Shown: positions 44,073-52,016 of the stretch, piece by piece | How positions within the stretch are numbered: position 1 is the first letter of the stretch | Layout of the letters: each line of letters begins with the position of its first letter | Source: Trebonia sp050013875 | Lineage (GTDB): Bacteria > Actinomycetota > Actinomycetes > Streptosporangiales > Streptosporangiaceae | Direction of reading: 5' to 3' | DNA: 64,000 nt | NCBI GenBank assembly: GCA_050013875.1 | Contig: JBEKEK010000038.1 | Location: 9,043 to 73,042, forward strand | Translations under genes and position numbers: made by a program | The notes under the pieces: generated by a model | Seen by the model: only the letters and a program-made list of their open reading frames with translations | What the model was told of the DNA's origin: nothing | Database searches by the model: none

Positions 44073-45971
44073 CTACCCGAGAACCTCCAGGAGCGGTTCG
44101 AGCGCGGCCGGGTCGTCGCCCGACGCGGCCAGGATCACGCCGCTCACCAGCGGGCGCGCCTTGGCCAGCACGGTGGCGGCCAGCTCGAGCCCGACCGCCC
44201 GGCCGCCGCTGCGCCCGGCCCGCTCCATCGCCTCGAGCGTGGCGGCGGGGATCGTCACCCCCGGCACCTCGTGCGCGAGGTAGTCGGCCTCCTCGAAGGA
44301 GGTCAGCGGGTTGACCGACAGCAGCAGCGGAACCCCGGTCCCGTCCAGTGCCTCGGCCACCCGGGTGAGGGAGTCCAGGTCGTGGACCGGCCGGCTGACC
44401 AGGTACTGGGCGCCGGCCCTGATCTTCGCGTGCGCGCGGGCGAGCTCGGCGGCCTGGTCGCGCGCGCCTGGGTTGATCCGGGCGCCGATGCAGAAGGACA
44501 TCCGCGACGTCAGTGCCAGGCCATTGGAGTCGCGGCCGGCGTTGAGCCCGGCCAGCAGCGCGGTCAGCCCGACCGAGTCCACCTCCCAGGTGCCGTCGAC
44601 CGCCGGGTAGTCGCCGAACACCGGCGGCGAGCCGGTGGTGCAGACCACCGAGCGGATGCCCAGGGCGTGCGCGCCGAGCAGGTCGGCCTGGAGCGACATG
44701 ATCGTCTTGTCCCAGGTGGTGACGGTGGCGATGGTCTCAACACCGACCCGCTGCTGCAGCTGGAGCGCCATGTTGAGCGAGTCCAGGTGCGTGCGCACCG
44801 TGTCCCTCGGCTCCACCAGGACGAGCCCGATGCCCCGGTCGGCCAGTTCGGCCGCGGCCCGCTCGGTGTCGCCCGCCCAGCCACCCGCGGGCGGGGTCAG
44901 CGCGGCCGCCACCACGAACCGCCGGGAGGCGAGCTGCTCGGCCAGCGATCCGGACGCCTGACCGGGGGCGGAGAGCTCGGCGGCCGCCGACGGGCCGCCC
45001 GACAGCGGGCCGGCCGGCCTGGCGGCCGCTTCGGCCACCCGGGCGGCCGGCCGCGCCACCGGTACGGCCGATGCGCGCAGCGCGTCGGCGGCGGCCCTGA
45101 TGTGCGTGGGCGTGGTACCGCAGCAGCCGCCGACCACGGTCACCCCGGCGTCCGCGAAGCGGGCCAGGTACCGGGAGAAGTAGCCGCCGTCGATGGCGAA
45201 CTCGAACGACCGCGGCCCGGTGCGGCGCGGCTGGCCCGCGTTCGGCTGCGCGCTGACCGGCACCGCGGAGTACCGGACCAGGTCCTCGGCGATGGTGAGC
45301 ATGCGCTGCGGGCCGATCGTGCAGTTGGTGCCGATCATCGTCACCGGCAGGCCGGACAGCACGGTCGCGACCTCGCGCGGCGTCTCACCGCCGAGGGTGT
45401 GCGCGTCGTCGGCGAACGTGGCCTGCGCGATCAGCGGCAGCGCGGTCACCGAGGCGGCCACCGAGACCGCCTCGACCAGCTCGTCCAGGTAGCCGAAGGT
45501 CTCCAGGATCAGCACGTCGGCCATGCCGTCGGTGACCAGCGCCAGGATCTGCTCCCTGAGTACTTCCATCCGCTCGGCCGCGCCAACCCGGCGGCGCTGC
45601 AGCGCGGTCACGGCAGGCGAGACCGACCCGGCCACCAGCACCGGGGCGCCGGACCGGTCGGCCGCGGCCCGGGCCAGCCGCATCCCCGCCCGGTTGATCT
45701 CCGCGACCTTGTCGGGGAAGCCGTGGTCGGCCAGCCAGAGCCGGTTGGCGCCGAACGTGTTGGCCTGGATGAGGTCCGCGCCCGCCGACAGGTAGCTGTC
45801 GTGGATGGTCGCCACCAGGCCCGGGTCGGACAGGTTCAGCTCCGGCAGCGAGCGGTCGAGCGCCGCGCCGGCCGCGTGCAGCATGGTCCCCATCGCGCCA
45901 TCGCAGACCAGCACGCGGTCCCCGGACAGCAGTTGCGCCGCCGGCACCAGGCCGACCGTCGGGCCGCTCAT
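44073..45971 (-). CDS. Bifunctional homocysteine S-methyltransferase / methylenetetrahydrofolate reductase
   Basis: This 632-aa fusion has an N-terminal homocysteine methyltransferase barrel (VLVCDGAMGTMLHAAG, NTFGANRLWLADHG, with zinc cysteines in GTNCTIGPQ and VVGGCCGTTPTH). An Ala/Pro linker of ~60 residues follows, then an MTHFR domain (FVVAAALTPPAGGW, TTWDKTIMSLQADLLGAHALG, VVCTTGSPPVFGDYP). It would make methyl-THF and methylate homocysteine or a related thiol. GGAGGGAGACGGCG precedes ATG 45971. It lies 53 bases downstream of the damaged regulator gene. Confidence 0.9.
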   Translation of the reverse strand: MSGPTVGLVPAAQLLSGDRVLVCDGAMGTMLHAAGAALDRSLPELNLSDPGLVATIHDSYLSAGADLIQANTFGANRLWLADHGFPDKVAEINRAGMRLARAAADRSGAPVLVAGSVSPAVTALQRRRVGAAERMEVLREQILALVTDGMADVLILETFGYLDELVEAVSVAASVTALPLIAQATFADDAHTLGGETPREVATVLSGLPVTMIGTNCTIGPQRMLTIAEDLVRYSAVPVSAQPNAGQPRRTGPRSFEFAIDGGYFSRYLARFADAGVTVVGGCCGTTPTHIRAAADALRASAVPVARPAARVAEAAARPAGPLSGGPSAAAELSAPGQASGSLAEQLASRRFVVAAALTPPAGGWAGDTERAAAELADRGIGLVLVEPRDTVRTHLDSLNMALQLQQRVGVETIATVTTWDKTIMSLQADLLGAHALGIRSVVCTTGSPPVFGDYPAVDGTWEVDSVGLTALLAGLNAGRDSNGLALTSRMSFCIGARINPGARDQAAELARAHAKIRAGAQYLVSRPVHDLDSLTRVAEALDGTGVPLLLSVNPLTSFEEADYLAHEVPGVTIPAATLEAMERAGRSGGRAVGLELAATVLAKARPLVSGVILAASGDDPAALEPLLEVLG

Positions 45972-46024
45972 CGCCGTCTCCCTCCTGCTTTGCCCACCGG
46001 GTCTCCCTCGTCCGCCCGCCAGGC

Positions 46025-47208
46025 TCACGACTGCCCCTCCGGCAGCGCGTCGAGGATCTCGAGCGCCACCTGCGCGATGAGCCGGTCCCGGTAATTGTCC
46101 AGCCGCAGGCCGGTGATCTCCTCGATCCGCTTGATCCGGTAGGCCACCGTGTTGGGGTGGACGTGCAGCAGCCGCGACGCGCGTTGCGGGCTGTTGTTCT
46201 CCCGGAAGTAGCAGGCCCCGTCCGGCCCAGCCGCCAGAGGGTCTGCGTGGTGCGGTGCGCCTGGTCGTAGGAGCGGGCGATCTCCTCCGGGTCCTTGCAC
46301 GGGCCGCCGATTCCGATGACCACCTTGGCACCGGGGAACAGCTCGGCCAGCCGGGCCAGGCAGGCCTGGCCGAGCTTGCGCGGGTCCGGTACCGCGGCGG
46401 CCACCACGACGACCTCGGACTCGCGGGCCGACACGATCGCCTCGGGCGCCCTGGTCGTGACGAAGTGCTCGATGGATTCCCTGATCCGCTGGCGGAGCGG
46501 TTCGGCGTCGGCCGCCCGGGACGGCGGCAGCTCGAAGGCGATAGCGGCCACGTTGTGCGCGCGCCCCGGGTCATAGCCGAGGTGCGCCGCCCACCGGGCG
46601 GCGTCGGCGCTGTCCCTGCCCCGGCCGAGCAGCAACCCCTCCACCAGGTCGTCACGGACCCGGCGGGCGGCCGCCGCGACCACCCGCTCGCGGCCGAGGA
46701 TGACACCGCAGATCGTGGCGGCGTGCTCGGTGACCAGCAGCGACATGTCCTCGCCGAACGACTCCTCGGCGGGGTCGAGGGTGATCAGGTAGGAGGGAAC
46801 CTCGTCGCCGACCAGGATCGGCGCGACGATGATGGCCGGCATCCCGCCCACGTTCGGCAGCCGCAGCGCGCGCTGGGAGAGCCGGGAGGCGCGCAGCACC
46901 TGCCCGAGCCGCGGGTGCACGACGTGCTCCCTGACCAGCGCGGCCGCCTTCTCTGGCGGCAGGCCGGGCGAGGCCGCGGTCTGCACGTCCATCAGCTGGC
47001 TGACCACGGCGACGGTGGCGGACGCCCGCTCGGAGATGAGCTGGACGACCCCGGCCAGATCGGCGTCCTGCATGGCCAGACCGGACAGATGCCGGTAGAC
47101 GGTTACCAGCTCCCGCAGGACAGAGTTCTCTCGGTCGACGTCCCGCGGGCTCTCCCTGGGCGTCGGCGCAGCATTGAGCCGGCTAGCGGCCGCTGGCGTC
47201 TCCGGCAT
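46025..47208 (-). pseudogene. PucR/CdaR-type regulator gene with internal deletion and frameshift
   Basis: From ATG 47208 the product shows the N-terminal sensor part (ELVTVYRHLSGLAMQDADLAG, VREHVVHPRLGQVLRASRLSQ) and the GGDEF-like middle (HNVAAIAFELPPSRA, VVIGIGGPCKDPEEIARSYDQAHRTT). After LWRLGRTG the frame is lost. The C-terminal PucR HTH appears in another frame (CYFRENNSPQRASRLLHVHPNTVAYRIKRIEEITGL) to the stop at 46025. Comparison with the family suggests that about 55 residues between the GGDEF-like and HTH domains are deleted around 46215-46235, with a change of frame. The regulator is probably non-functional if the sequence is right. Confidence 0.78.
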
Positions 47209-47244
47209 GGTCACTGAACTATACGACCTCGATCTATCGGCTCG

Positions 47245-47262
47245 TTTGTGTAAGCACACAAA
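47245..47262. promoter_or_regulatory. Palindromic operator candidate near the PucR-type gene
   Basis: TTTGTGT-AAGC-ACACAAA has 7-bp perfect arms, 37 bases upstream of the regulator start. It shares the core TGTGT-NNGC-ACACA with the site at 47334. Confidence 0.65.
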
Positions 47263-47333
47263 TGGATCTGTACCATGCTTCTCCGCCCGTGCAAATACCT
47301 CACAACGGCGAACGTACCCGGCCAACCGCGCGA

Positions 47334-47349
47334 CTGTGTCCGCACACAG
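47334..47349. promoter_or_regulatory. Second palindromic operator candidate in the regulator/aldehyde dehydrogenase intergenic region
   Basis: CTGTGT-CCGC-ACACAG has 6-bp perfect arms, 88 bases centre to centre from the 47245 site. Both lie in the divergent region between the PucR-type gene and the aldehyde dehydrogenase. A -35-like TTGACA at 47436-47441 lies nearer the dehydrogenase, with no clear -10. Confidence 0.6.
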
Positions 47350-47506
47350 CCGTTCGGCATGGTCCTTTAGTGGCTGACAACGACGCCGACGGCTGATCTT
47401 GAACCGGCCCAGGCAGGCAGTTATGTTACGTGTACTTGACATTCCCTTATCAAACAGGCAAATGTTGCAGGCGCCGAAGCTTGTGAACTTGTGAAGGGGC
47501 CCTGAG

Positions 47507-48952
47507 TTGCTCGAGTACCGCGACATCTACGCCGGGGGTCGTCTGGTCTGCTCCGGCTCCCCCGACGTGATCACAATCGTCAATCCGGCAACAGAGGAAG
47601 TGGTGGGCGCCGTCCCGGCCGCGATCGGCGGGGACGTCGACAAGGCCGTCCGGTCCGCCCGGCGGGCGTTCGACGACGGCGCCTGGGCCACCTGCGCCCC
47701 CGCGCAGCGGGCCGACGCGCTCGACCGCCTCGCGGCCGCGCTCGAGGCCCGCGCCGAGGAGGCCGCCCGGCTGGTCACGGCCGAGATGGGGATGCCGATC
47801 GGATCCTCGCGGCTGCACAACGCCGCCTCGCCCTGCGCGGTCTTGCGCTACTACGCCAACCTCGCGCGCGGCATGGACAACGAGGAGACAAGGACGGCGG
47901 TCTCCTTCGCCGGCCGCACGGTGGTGCGGCGGGAGCCGGCTGGCGTCGCCGCGGTGATCACCAGCTGGAACTACCCCATCATGCTGGCGTTCAGCCAGCT
48001 TGCCCCGGCGCTGGCGGCCGGCTGCACGATCGTGCTCAAGCCCGCCGCCGCCACCTCGCTGTCGGCCTTCATCCTGGCCGAGGCGTTCGAGGCGGCCGAT
48101 TTTCCGCCCGGCGTGTTCAACCTCGTCACCGGCACCCACCAGACGGCCGGCGCGCTCGCCCGGCACCCGGGGGTGGACATCGTCTCGTTCTCCGGGCCGA
48201 CCAAGCAGGGCCGGTGGATCGCCTCCATCTGCGGCGCGGAGCTCAAGCCAGCCGCCCTCGAGCTCGGCGGGCAGTCCACCGCGATCGTCTTGGACGACGC
48301 CGACCTGGAGCAGACGGGGGCCGCGCTCGGCCGGCTGATCTTCGGCAACTCCGGCCAGACCTGCTTCGCGATGTCCCGGGTGCTCGTCCCCGACCAGCGC
48401 TATGACGACCTATTGGACGCGCTGACCGAGCAGGCTGCCCAACTCCGGGTCGGCGACCCGCTGAGCGAGGCGACCACCATGGGCCCGCTCGCGTCGTCGC
48501 GGCGGCGCGCCGATGTCGAGGCGCGGGTCCGCTCCGGCGTCGCCGACGGCGCCCGGGTGGTGGCCGGCGCCCGGCGGCCGGCCTCACCGGTCCGCGGCTA
48601 CTTCTACGAGCCGACCGTGCTGACCGATGTGACCCCGGCGATGGCGATCGCGCAGGAGGAGATCTGCGGGCCGGTCGCCACCCTGATCAGGTATAAGGAC
48701 ACCGCCGAGGCGGTCACGTTCGCCAACCACGGGTTCGGGCTCGCCGCCACCGTATGGACCGGCGACCCGCGGCGCGGCCTGGACATCGCCAAGCAGACGC
48801 GGGTCGGCACCTTCGGCGTCAACCTGTACGAGCCGGACTTCGGCTCGCCCTGGGGCGGCCGCGGCCCCAGCGGCTCGGGCAGCGCCTACGGGCCCGAGGG
48901 GATGGACACCTACCTGACCTCGAAGTCGGTCTTCCTGCCAGCGATGCGCTAG
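47507..48952 (+). CDS. NAD(P)-dependent aldehyde dehydrogenase
   Basis: This 481-aa ALDH has the nucleotide site VITSWNYPIM and IVLKPAAATSLSA, catalytic Glu in ALELGGQST, catalytic Cys in GNSGQTCFAMSR, and the C-terminal GPSGSGSAYGPEGMDTYL. It oxidises an aldehyde to an acid. TTG 47507 follows GAAGGGGCC. It is divergent from the PucR-type gene, as expected for a regulator-target pair, and could act after the alcohol dehydrogenases in this window. Confidence 0.9.
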   Translation: MLEYRDIYAGGRLVCSGSPDVITIVNPATEEVVGAVPAAIGGDVDKAVRSARRAFDDGAWATCAPAQRADALDRLAAALEARAEEAARLVTAEMGMPIGSSRLHNAASPCAVLRYYANLARGMDNEETRTAVSFAGRTVVRREPAGVAAVITSWNYPIMLAFSQLAPALAAGCTIVLKPAAATSLSAFILAEAFEAADFPPGVFNLVTGTHQTAGALARHPGVDIVSFSGPTKQGRWIASICGAELKPAALELGGQSTAIVLDDADLEQTGAALGRLIFGNSGQTCFAMSRVLVPDQRYDDLLDALTEQAAQLRVGDPLSEATTMGPLASSRRRADVEARVRSGVADGARVVAGARRPASPVRGYFYEPTVLTDVTPAMAIAQEEICGPVATLIRYKDTAEAVTFANHGFGLAATVWTGDPRRGLDIAKQTRVGTFGVNLYEPDFGSPWGGRGPSGSGSAYGPEGMDTYLTSKSVFLPAMR

Positions 48953-49034
48953 TTCACTTCGCCTTTAGTTAGGCCCGCTCTTTGTCCTGGGTGCGCTACT
49001 TTGCCGGGAACGGCAGCACCCCCAGGAGGCCCCC

Positions 49035-49826
49035 ATGACCGACACAAGCACCCCCGCCGCACCTGAACCCCCGGCCCCCGCGCCGCACCATCACCCGGTC
49101 ATCCCCCGGCCGCAGACCGACGCGGACGCGCTGCGCGCGATCGATCGCGTCAAGAGCGAGATGCACGAGCGCGCGGAGGAGATCCGCCGCGCACCCCAGG
49201 ATCACCAGCCCAAGCTGGTGCTCTCTGAGCACGTCCGCGGCACCAGCCTGCTTGACAAGATCGCCGACGCGGTCAACCGGATCTGCGGGTCGATGTGGGT
49301 GTTCATCGGCATCACGCTCGGCATCGTGGTCTGGCTCTTCCTCGGCAACGTCGTCGGCTTCGACAAGACACCGTGGCCGCTGCTGCTGACCATCCTTAAC
49401 CTGCCGCAGCTCTCGATCATGATCTCGCTCCAGGTCAGCGCCAACCGGGCACAGGCCGCGAGCGACCGCCGGGCGCTGGCCGACCACGAGACGCTGATCG
49501 CGCTGCACGCGATGGCCACCCAGCAGCTCGACCTGCTGAACGGCCAGACCAAGGTCCTGGCGATCCTGGACAACTTCGCGAGCAAGGACATGCCCGGCAG
49601 GCAGCAGCAGATCCAGTACACGGTGAACAAGATCCTGACCGCCGTCAGCCCAGCAGTATCGTTAGCGCGGGCAATAGTTGCCATTAGGCAACTATCAGCT
49701 AGGCTCAGTAGACGTGGCTACGAGGACGAGCGCGAGCGCGGCGGGCGACGGCGGCGGGCAGAACGACAGCGGGCAGCAGCATCGCGCGAGCGGCCGCGGC
49801 AGCGCCGCCGCGGGCAGGGCCTATAA
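49035..49826 (+). CDS. DUF1003 membrane protein
   Basis: The Pro/Ala/His-rich N-terminus leads to LRAIDRVKSEMHERAEEIRR and the DUF1003 core with two helices (SMWVFIGITLGIVVWLFLGN; WPLLLTILNLPQLSIMISLQ), followed by SANRAQAASDRRALADHE. AGGAGG precedes ATG 49035. The last ~45 codons are Arg-rich and overlap the transporter start at 49714 in another frame, so the natural end may be earlier. Function unknown. Confidence 0.8.
   Translation: MTDTSTPAAPEPPAPAPHHHPVIPRPQTDADALRAIDRVKSEMHERAEEIRRAPQDHQPKLVLSEHVRGTSLLDKIADAVNRICGSMWVFIGITLGIVVWLFLGNVVGFDKTPWPLLLTILNLPQLSIMISLQVSANRAQAASDRRALADHETLIALHAMATQQLDLLNGQTKVLAILDNFASKDMPGRQQQIQYTVNKILTAVSPAVSLARAIVAIRQLSARLSRRGYEDERERGGRRRRAERQRAAASRERPRQRRRGQGL
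49674..49695. promoter_or_regulatory. Perfect palindrome upstream of the DHA2 transporter
   Basis: ATAGTTGCC (49674-49682) and GGCAACTAT (49687-49695) are 9-bp perfect arms around ATTA, 18 bases before the transporter GTG at 49714. TTGCC-N4-GGCAA is a typical MarR/TetR-type operator shape. No such regulator gene lies nearby. The site sits inside the 3' part of the DUF1003 frame. Confidence 0.7.
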
Positions 49827-51684
49827 GTGGGTCGCCCTGTCTAATACCACCCTCGCGATGACGATGGCGACCATCGACGCGTCCATCGTGATCGTGGCGA
49901 TGCCGGCCATCTTCCGCGGCATTCACCTGAACCCGCTCACCCCAGGCAATGTGACCTACCTGCTGTGGATGATCATGGGCTACCTGCTCGTGCAGTCGGT
50001 CCTGGTGGTCACGCTCGGCCGTCTTGGCGACATGTTCGGCCGGGTCAAGATCTACAACCTCGGCTTCCTGGTCTTCACCCTCGCCTCCATCGCGCTCTCC
50101 CTGGACCCGATGACCGGGCCGGACGGCGCCCTGTGGCTGATCTGCTGGCGGTTCGCCCAGGCCTTCGGCGGCGCGATGCTGATGGCGAACTCGGCCGCCA
50201 TCCTCACCGACGCGTTCCCGCCCGGGCAGCGCGGCATGGCCCTGGGCATCAACCAGGTGGCCGGTATCTCCGGCCAATTCGTCGGGCTGCTGCTCGGCGG
50301 GCTGCTGGCCGCGTGGGACTGGCGGGCCATCTTCTGGATCAACGTGCCGATCGGCCTGTTCGGCACGGTCTGGGCCTACCGGTCGCTGCGGGAGATCGCC
50401 ACCACCCGCAAGGCCTCCATCGACTGGTTCGGCAACGCCACCTTCGCGATCGGCGCCGGGCTGCTGCTGGTCGCCATCACCTATGGCATCCGCCCCTACG
50501 GCAACGACGCGACCGGCTGGGCCAACCCGATGGTCGATGGCGGCCTGGCGCTCGGTGTCGTGCTGCTGGCGCTCTTCTGCCTCATCGAGACCAAGGTCAA
50601 GGACCCGATGTTCCGGCTGTCGCTGTTCCGCATCCGCGCGTTCGCGGCCGGGAACATCGCCTCGCTGCTCGGCGCGATCGCCCGCGGCGGCCTCCAGTTC
50701 ATGCTGGTCATCTGGCTCGCCGGGATCTGGCTGCCACTGCACGGCTACGACTTCACGGTCACTCCGCTGTGGGCCGGCATCTACATGCTGCCGCTGACCG
50801 CCGGGTTCCTCATCGCCGGCCCGCTCTCCGGCATCCTGTCGGACCGGTTCGGTGCCCGCCCGTTCGCCACCGGCGGCCTGCTCGTCGCGGCGTGCTGCTT
50901 CACCGGCCTGCTGCTGCTGCCGATCGATTTCAGCTACTGGGTGTTCGGGCTGCTGATCTTCGGTAACGGCGTCGGTTCGGGCCTGTTCGCCTCGCCCAAC
51001 ACCGCGGCGATCATGTCGTCGGTCCCCGCGCACGATCGCGGGGTGGCGTCGGGCATGCGCTCTACCTTCCAGAACTCCGGGATGTCGCTGTCCATCGGCA
51101 TCTTCTTCTCGCTGCTGATCGCGGGCCTGGCCAACACGCTGCCCAAGACGCTCACGGCCGGCCTCACCGGGCAGGGCGTGCCCCTGAAGCAGGCGCTCGC
51201 GATCGCGCACCTGCCCCCGGTCTCCACCGTCTTCTCGGCCATGCTCGGCTACAACCCGGTGCAGAACATGCTCGCCCCGACCGGCCTGCTGAAGACCCTG
51301 CCAGCCAAGAACGTCGCCGTGCTGACCGGCCGGCAGTTCTTCCCGACGCTGATCTCCGGGCCGTTCCACCACGGCCTGACGATCGTGTTCACCGCCGCGG
51401 CGCTGATGGCGCTCACCGGCGCCGCCGTCTCGTGGATGCGCGGCAAGAAGCCGGAAGACGAACTGCCGTCGGCCAGCGAGCCGACGATGGACACCGCCCT
51501 CGCCGCCTCCGACGTCGAGGCGGTGTTACCCCCGGTTATCCCCGCCCGGTTATCCCGCTCGGCGCCGGCGCGGGGGAAACGCGCGGCTTACGGCTACGGC
51601 CAGCGGGGGTTGGGCAGAGTAGAATCACTGTCGTGCCACGATACGAATTCCGCTGCCGCGCCTGCGGCGACACCTTCCTGGTGA
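49714..51684 (+). CDS. DHA2-family (14-TM) MFS drug/metabolite transporter
   Basis: This ~656-aa protein has motif A region LGRLGDMFGRVKIYNLGFLV and motif C-like GINQVAGISGQFVGLLLGG. About 14 hydrophobic helices are visible, with a large loop near residues 480-550 (LPKTLTAGLTGQGVPLKQALAIAHLPPV). GTG 49714 has no strong ribosome binding site. The C-terminal ~40 residues overlap the FmdB gene by 52 bases and look like read-through sequence. It is probably controlled through the palindrome just upstream. Confidence 0.88.
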   Translation: MATRTSASAAGDGGGQNDSGQQHRASGRGSAAAGRAYKWVALSNTTLAMTMATIDASIVIVAMPAIFRGIHLNPLTPGNVTYLLWMIMGYLLVQSVLVVTLGRLGDMFGRVKIYNLGFLVFTLASIALSLDPMTGPDGALWLICWRFAQAFGGAMLMANSAAILTDAFPPGQRGMALGINQVAGISGQFVGLLLGGLLAAWDWRAIFWINVPIGLFGTVWAYRSLREIATTRKASIDWFGNATFAIGAGLLLVAITYGIRPYGNDATGWANPMVDGGLALGVVLLALFCLIETKVKDPMFRLSLFRIRAFAAGNIASLLGAIARGGLQFMLVIWLAGIWLPLHGYDFTVTPLWAGIYMLPLTAGFLIAGPLSGILSDRFGARPFATGGLLVAACCFTGLLLLPIDFSYWVFGLLIFGNGVGSGLFASPNTAAIMSSVPAHDRGVASGMRSTFQNSGMSLSIGIFFSLLIAGLANTLPKTLTAGLTGQGVPLKQALAIAHLPPVSTVFSAMLGYNPVQNMLAPTGLLKTLPAKNVAVLTGRQFFPTLISGPFHHGLTIVFTAAALMALTGAAVSWMRGKKPEDELPSASEPTMDTALAASDVEAVLPPVIPARLSRSAPARGKRAAYGYGQRGLGRVESLSCHDTNSAAAPAATPSW

Positions 51685-51860
51685 CCCGCCCGATGAGCGA
51701 GTCGGGCGCCCCGGCGACCTGCCCGCAGGGCCACGACGACACGGTCAAGCTGCTGTCCACGGTCGCCGTCGGCGGCCGCGCGGCCGGCCCCTCGACCGCC
51801 CGGCCCACCACCCTCGGCGGTGGTGGGGGCTGCTGCGGCGGAGGCTGCGGCTGCGCCTGA
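51633..51860 (+). CDS. FmdB-type zinc-ribbon protein
   Basis: This 75-aa protein, VPRYEFRCRACGDTFLVTRP, has the FmdB zinc ribbon: a CxxC pair followed by ATCPQGH, which supplies Cys plus a His where the usual second Cys pair stands. The tail is Gly/Cys-rich (GGGGGCCGGGCGCA), as in many actinobacterial FmdB proteins. GTG 51633 lies inside the end of the transporter gene. Role unknown, possibly nucleic-acid or metal binding. Confidence 0.8.
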   Translation: MPRYEFRCRACGDTFLVTRPMSESGAPATCPQGHDDTVKLLSTVAVGGRAAGPSTARPTTLGGGGGCCGGGCGCA

Positions 51861-51974
51861 TCCTGGCCGCCCTCGATCTCCACGGTTTCCGGCGACTGTC
51901 CTGGCCGCCCTCGATCTCCACGGTTTCCGGCGGCTGTCCTGGCCGCCCTCGATCTCCACGGTTTCCGGCGATTG
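51861..51974. repeat. Three tandem 38-bp repeats
   Basis: Copies at 51861-51898, 51899-51936 and 51937-51974 start TCCTGGCCGCCCTCGATCTC and end GGTTTCCGGCG followed by ACTG, GCTG or ATTG. They differ only at one or two positions in the last four bases. They fill the convergent intergenic space between the FmdB stop (51860) and the transporter stop (52017). No coding function is seen. Confidence 0.95.
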
Positions 51975-52016
51975 ACGGCCCATCATCCCCGCCAGCGACT
52001 TCGTCGCTTCTTGCTG

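Noticed and set aside
43158..46094. 978-codon plus-strand open frame
   Set aside because: It is antisense to the DMFA2-like and methyltransferase/MTHFR genes and has the His/Arg/Gly-rich composition of high-GC shadow frames.
51535..51565. Repeated GGTTATCCC as a regulatory direct repeat
   Set aside because: It lies inside the transporter coding end and is too short to separate from chance.
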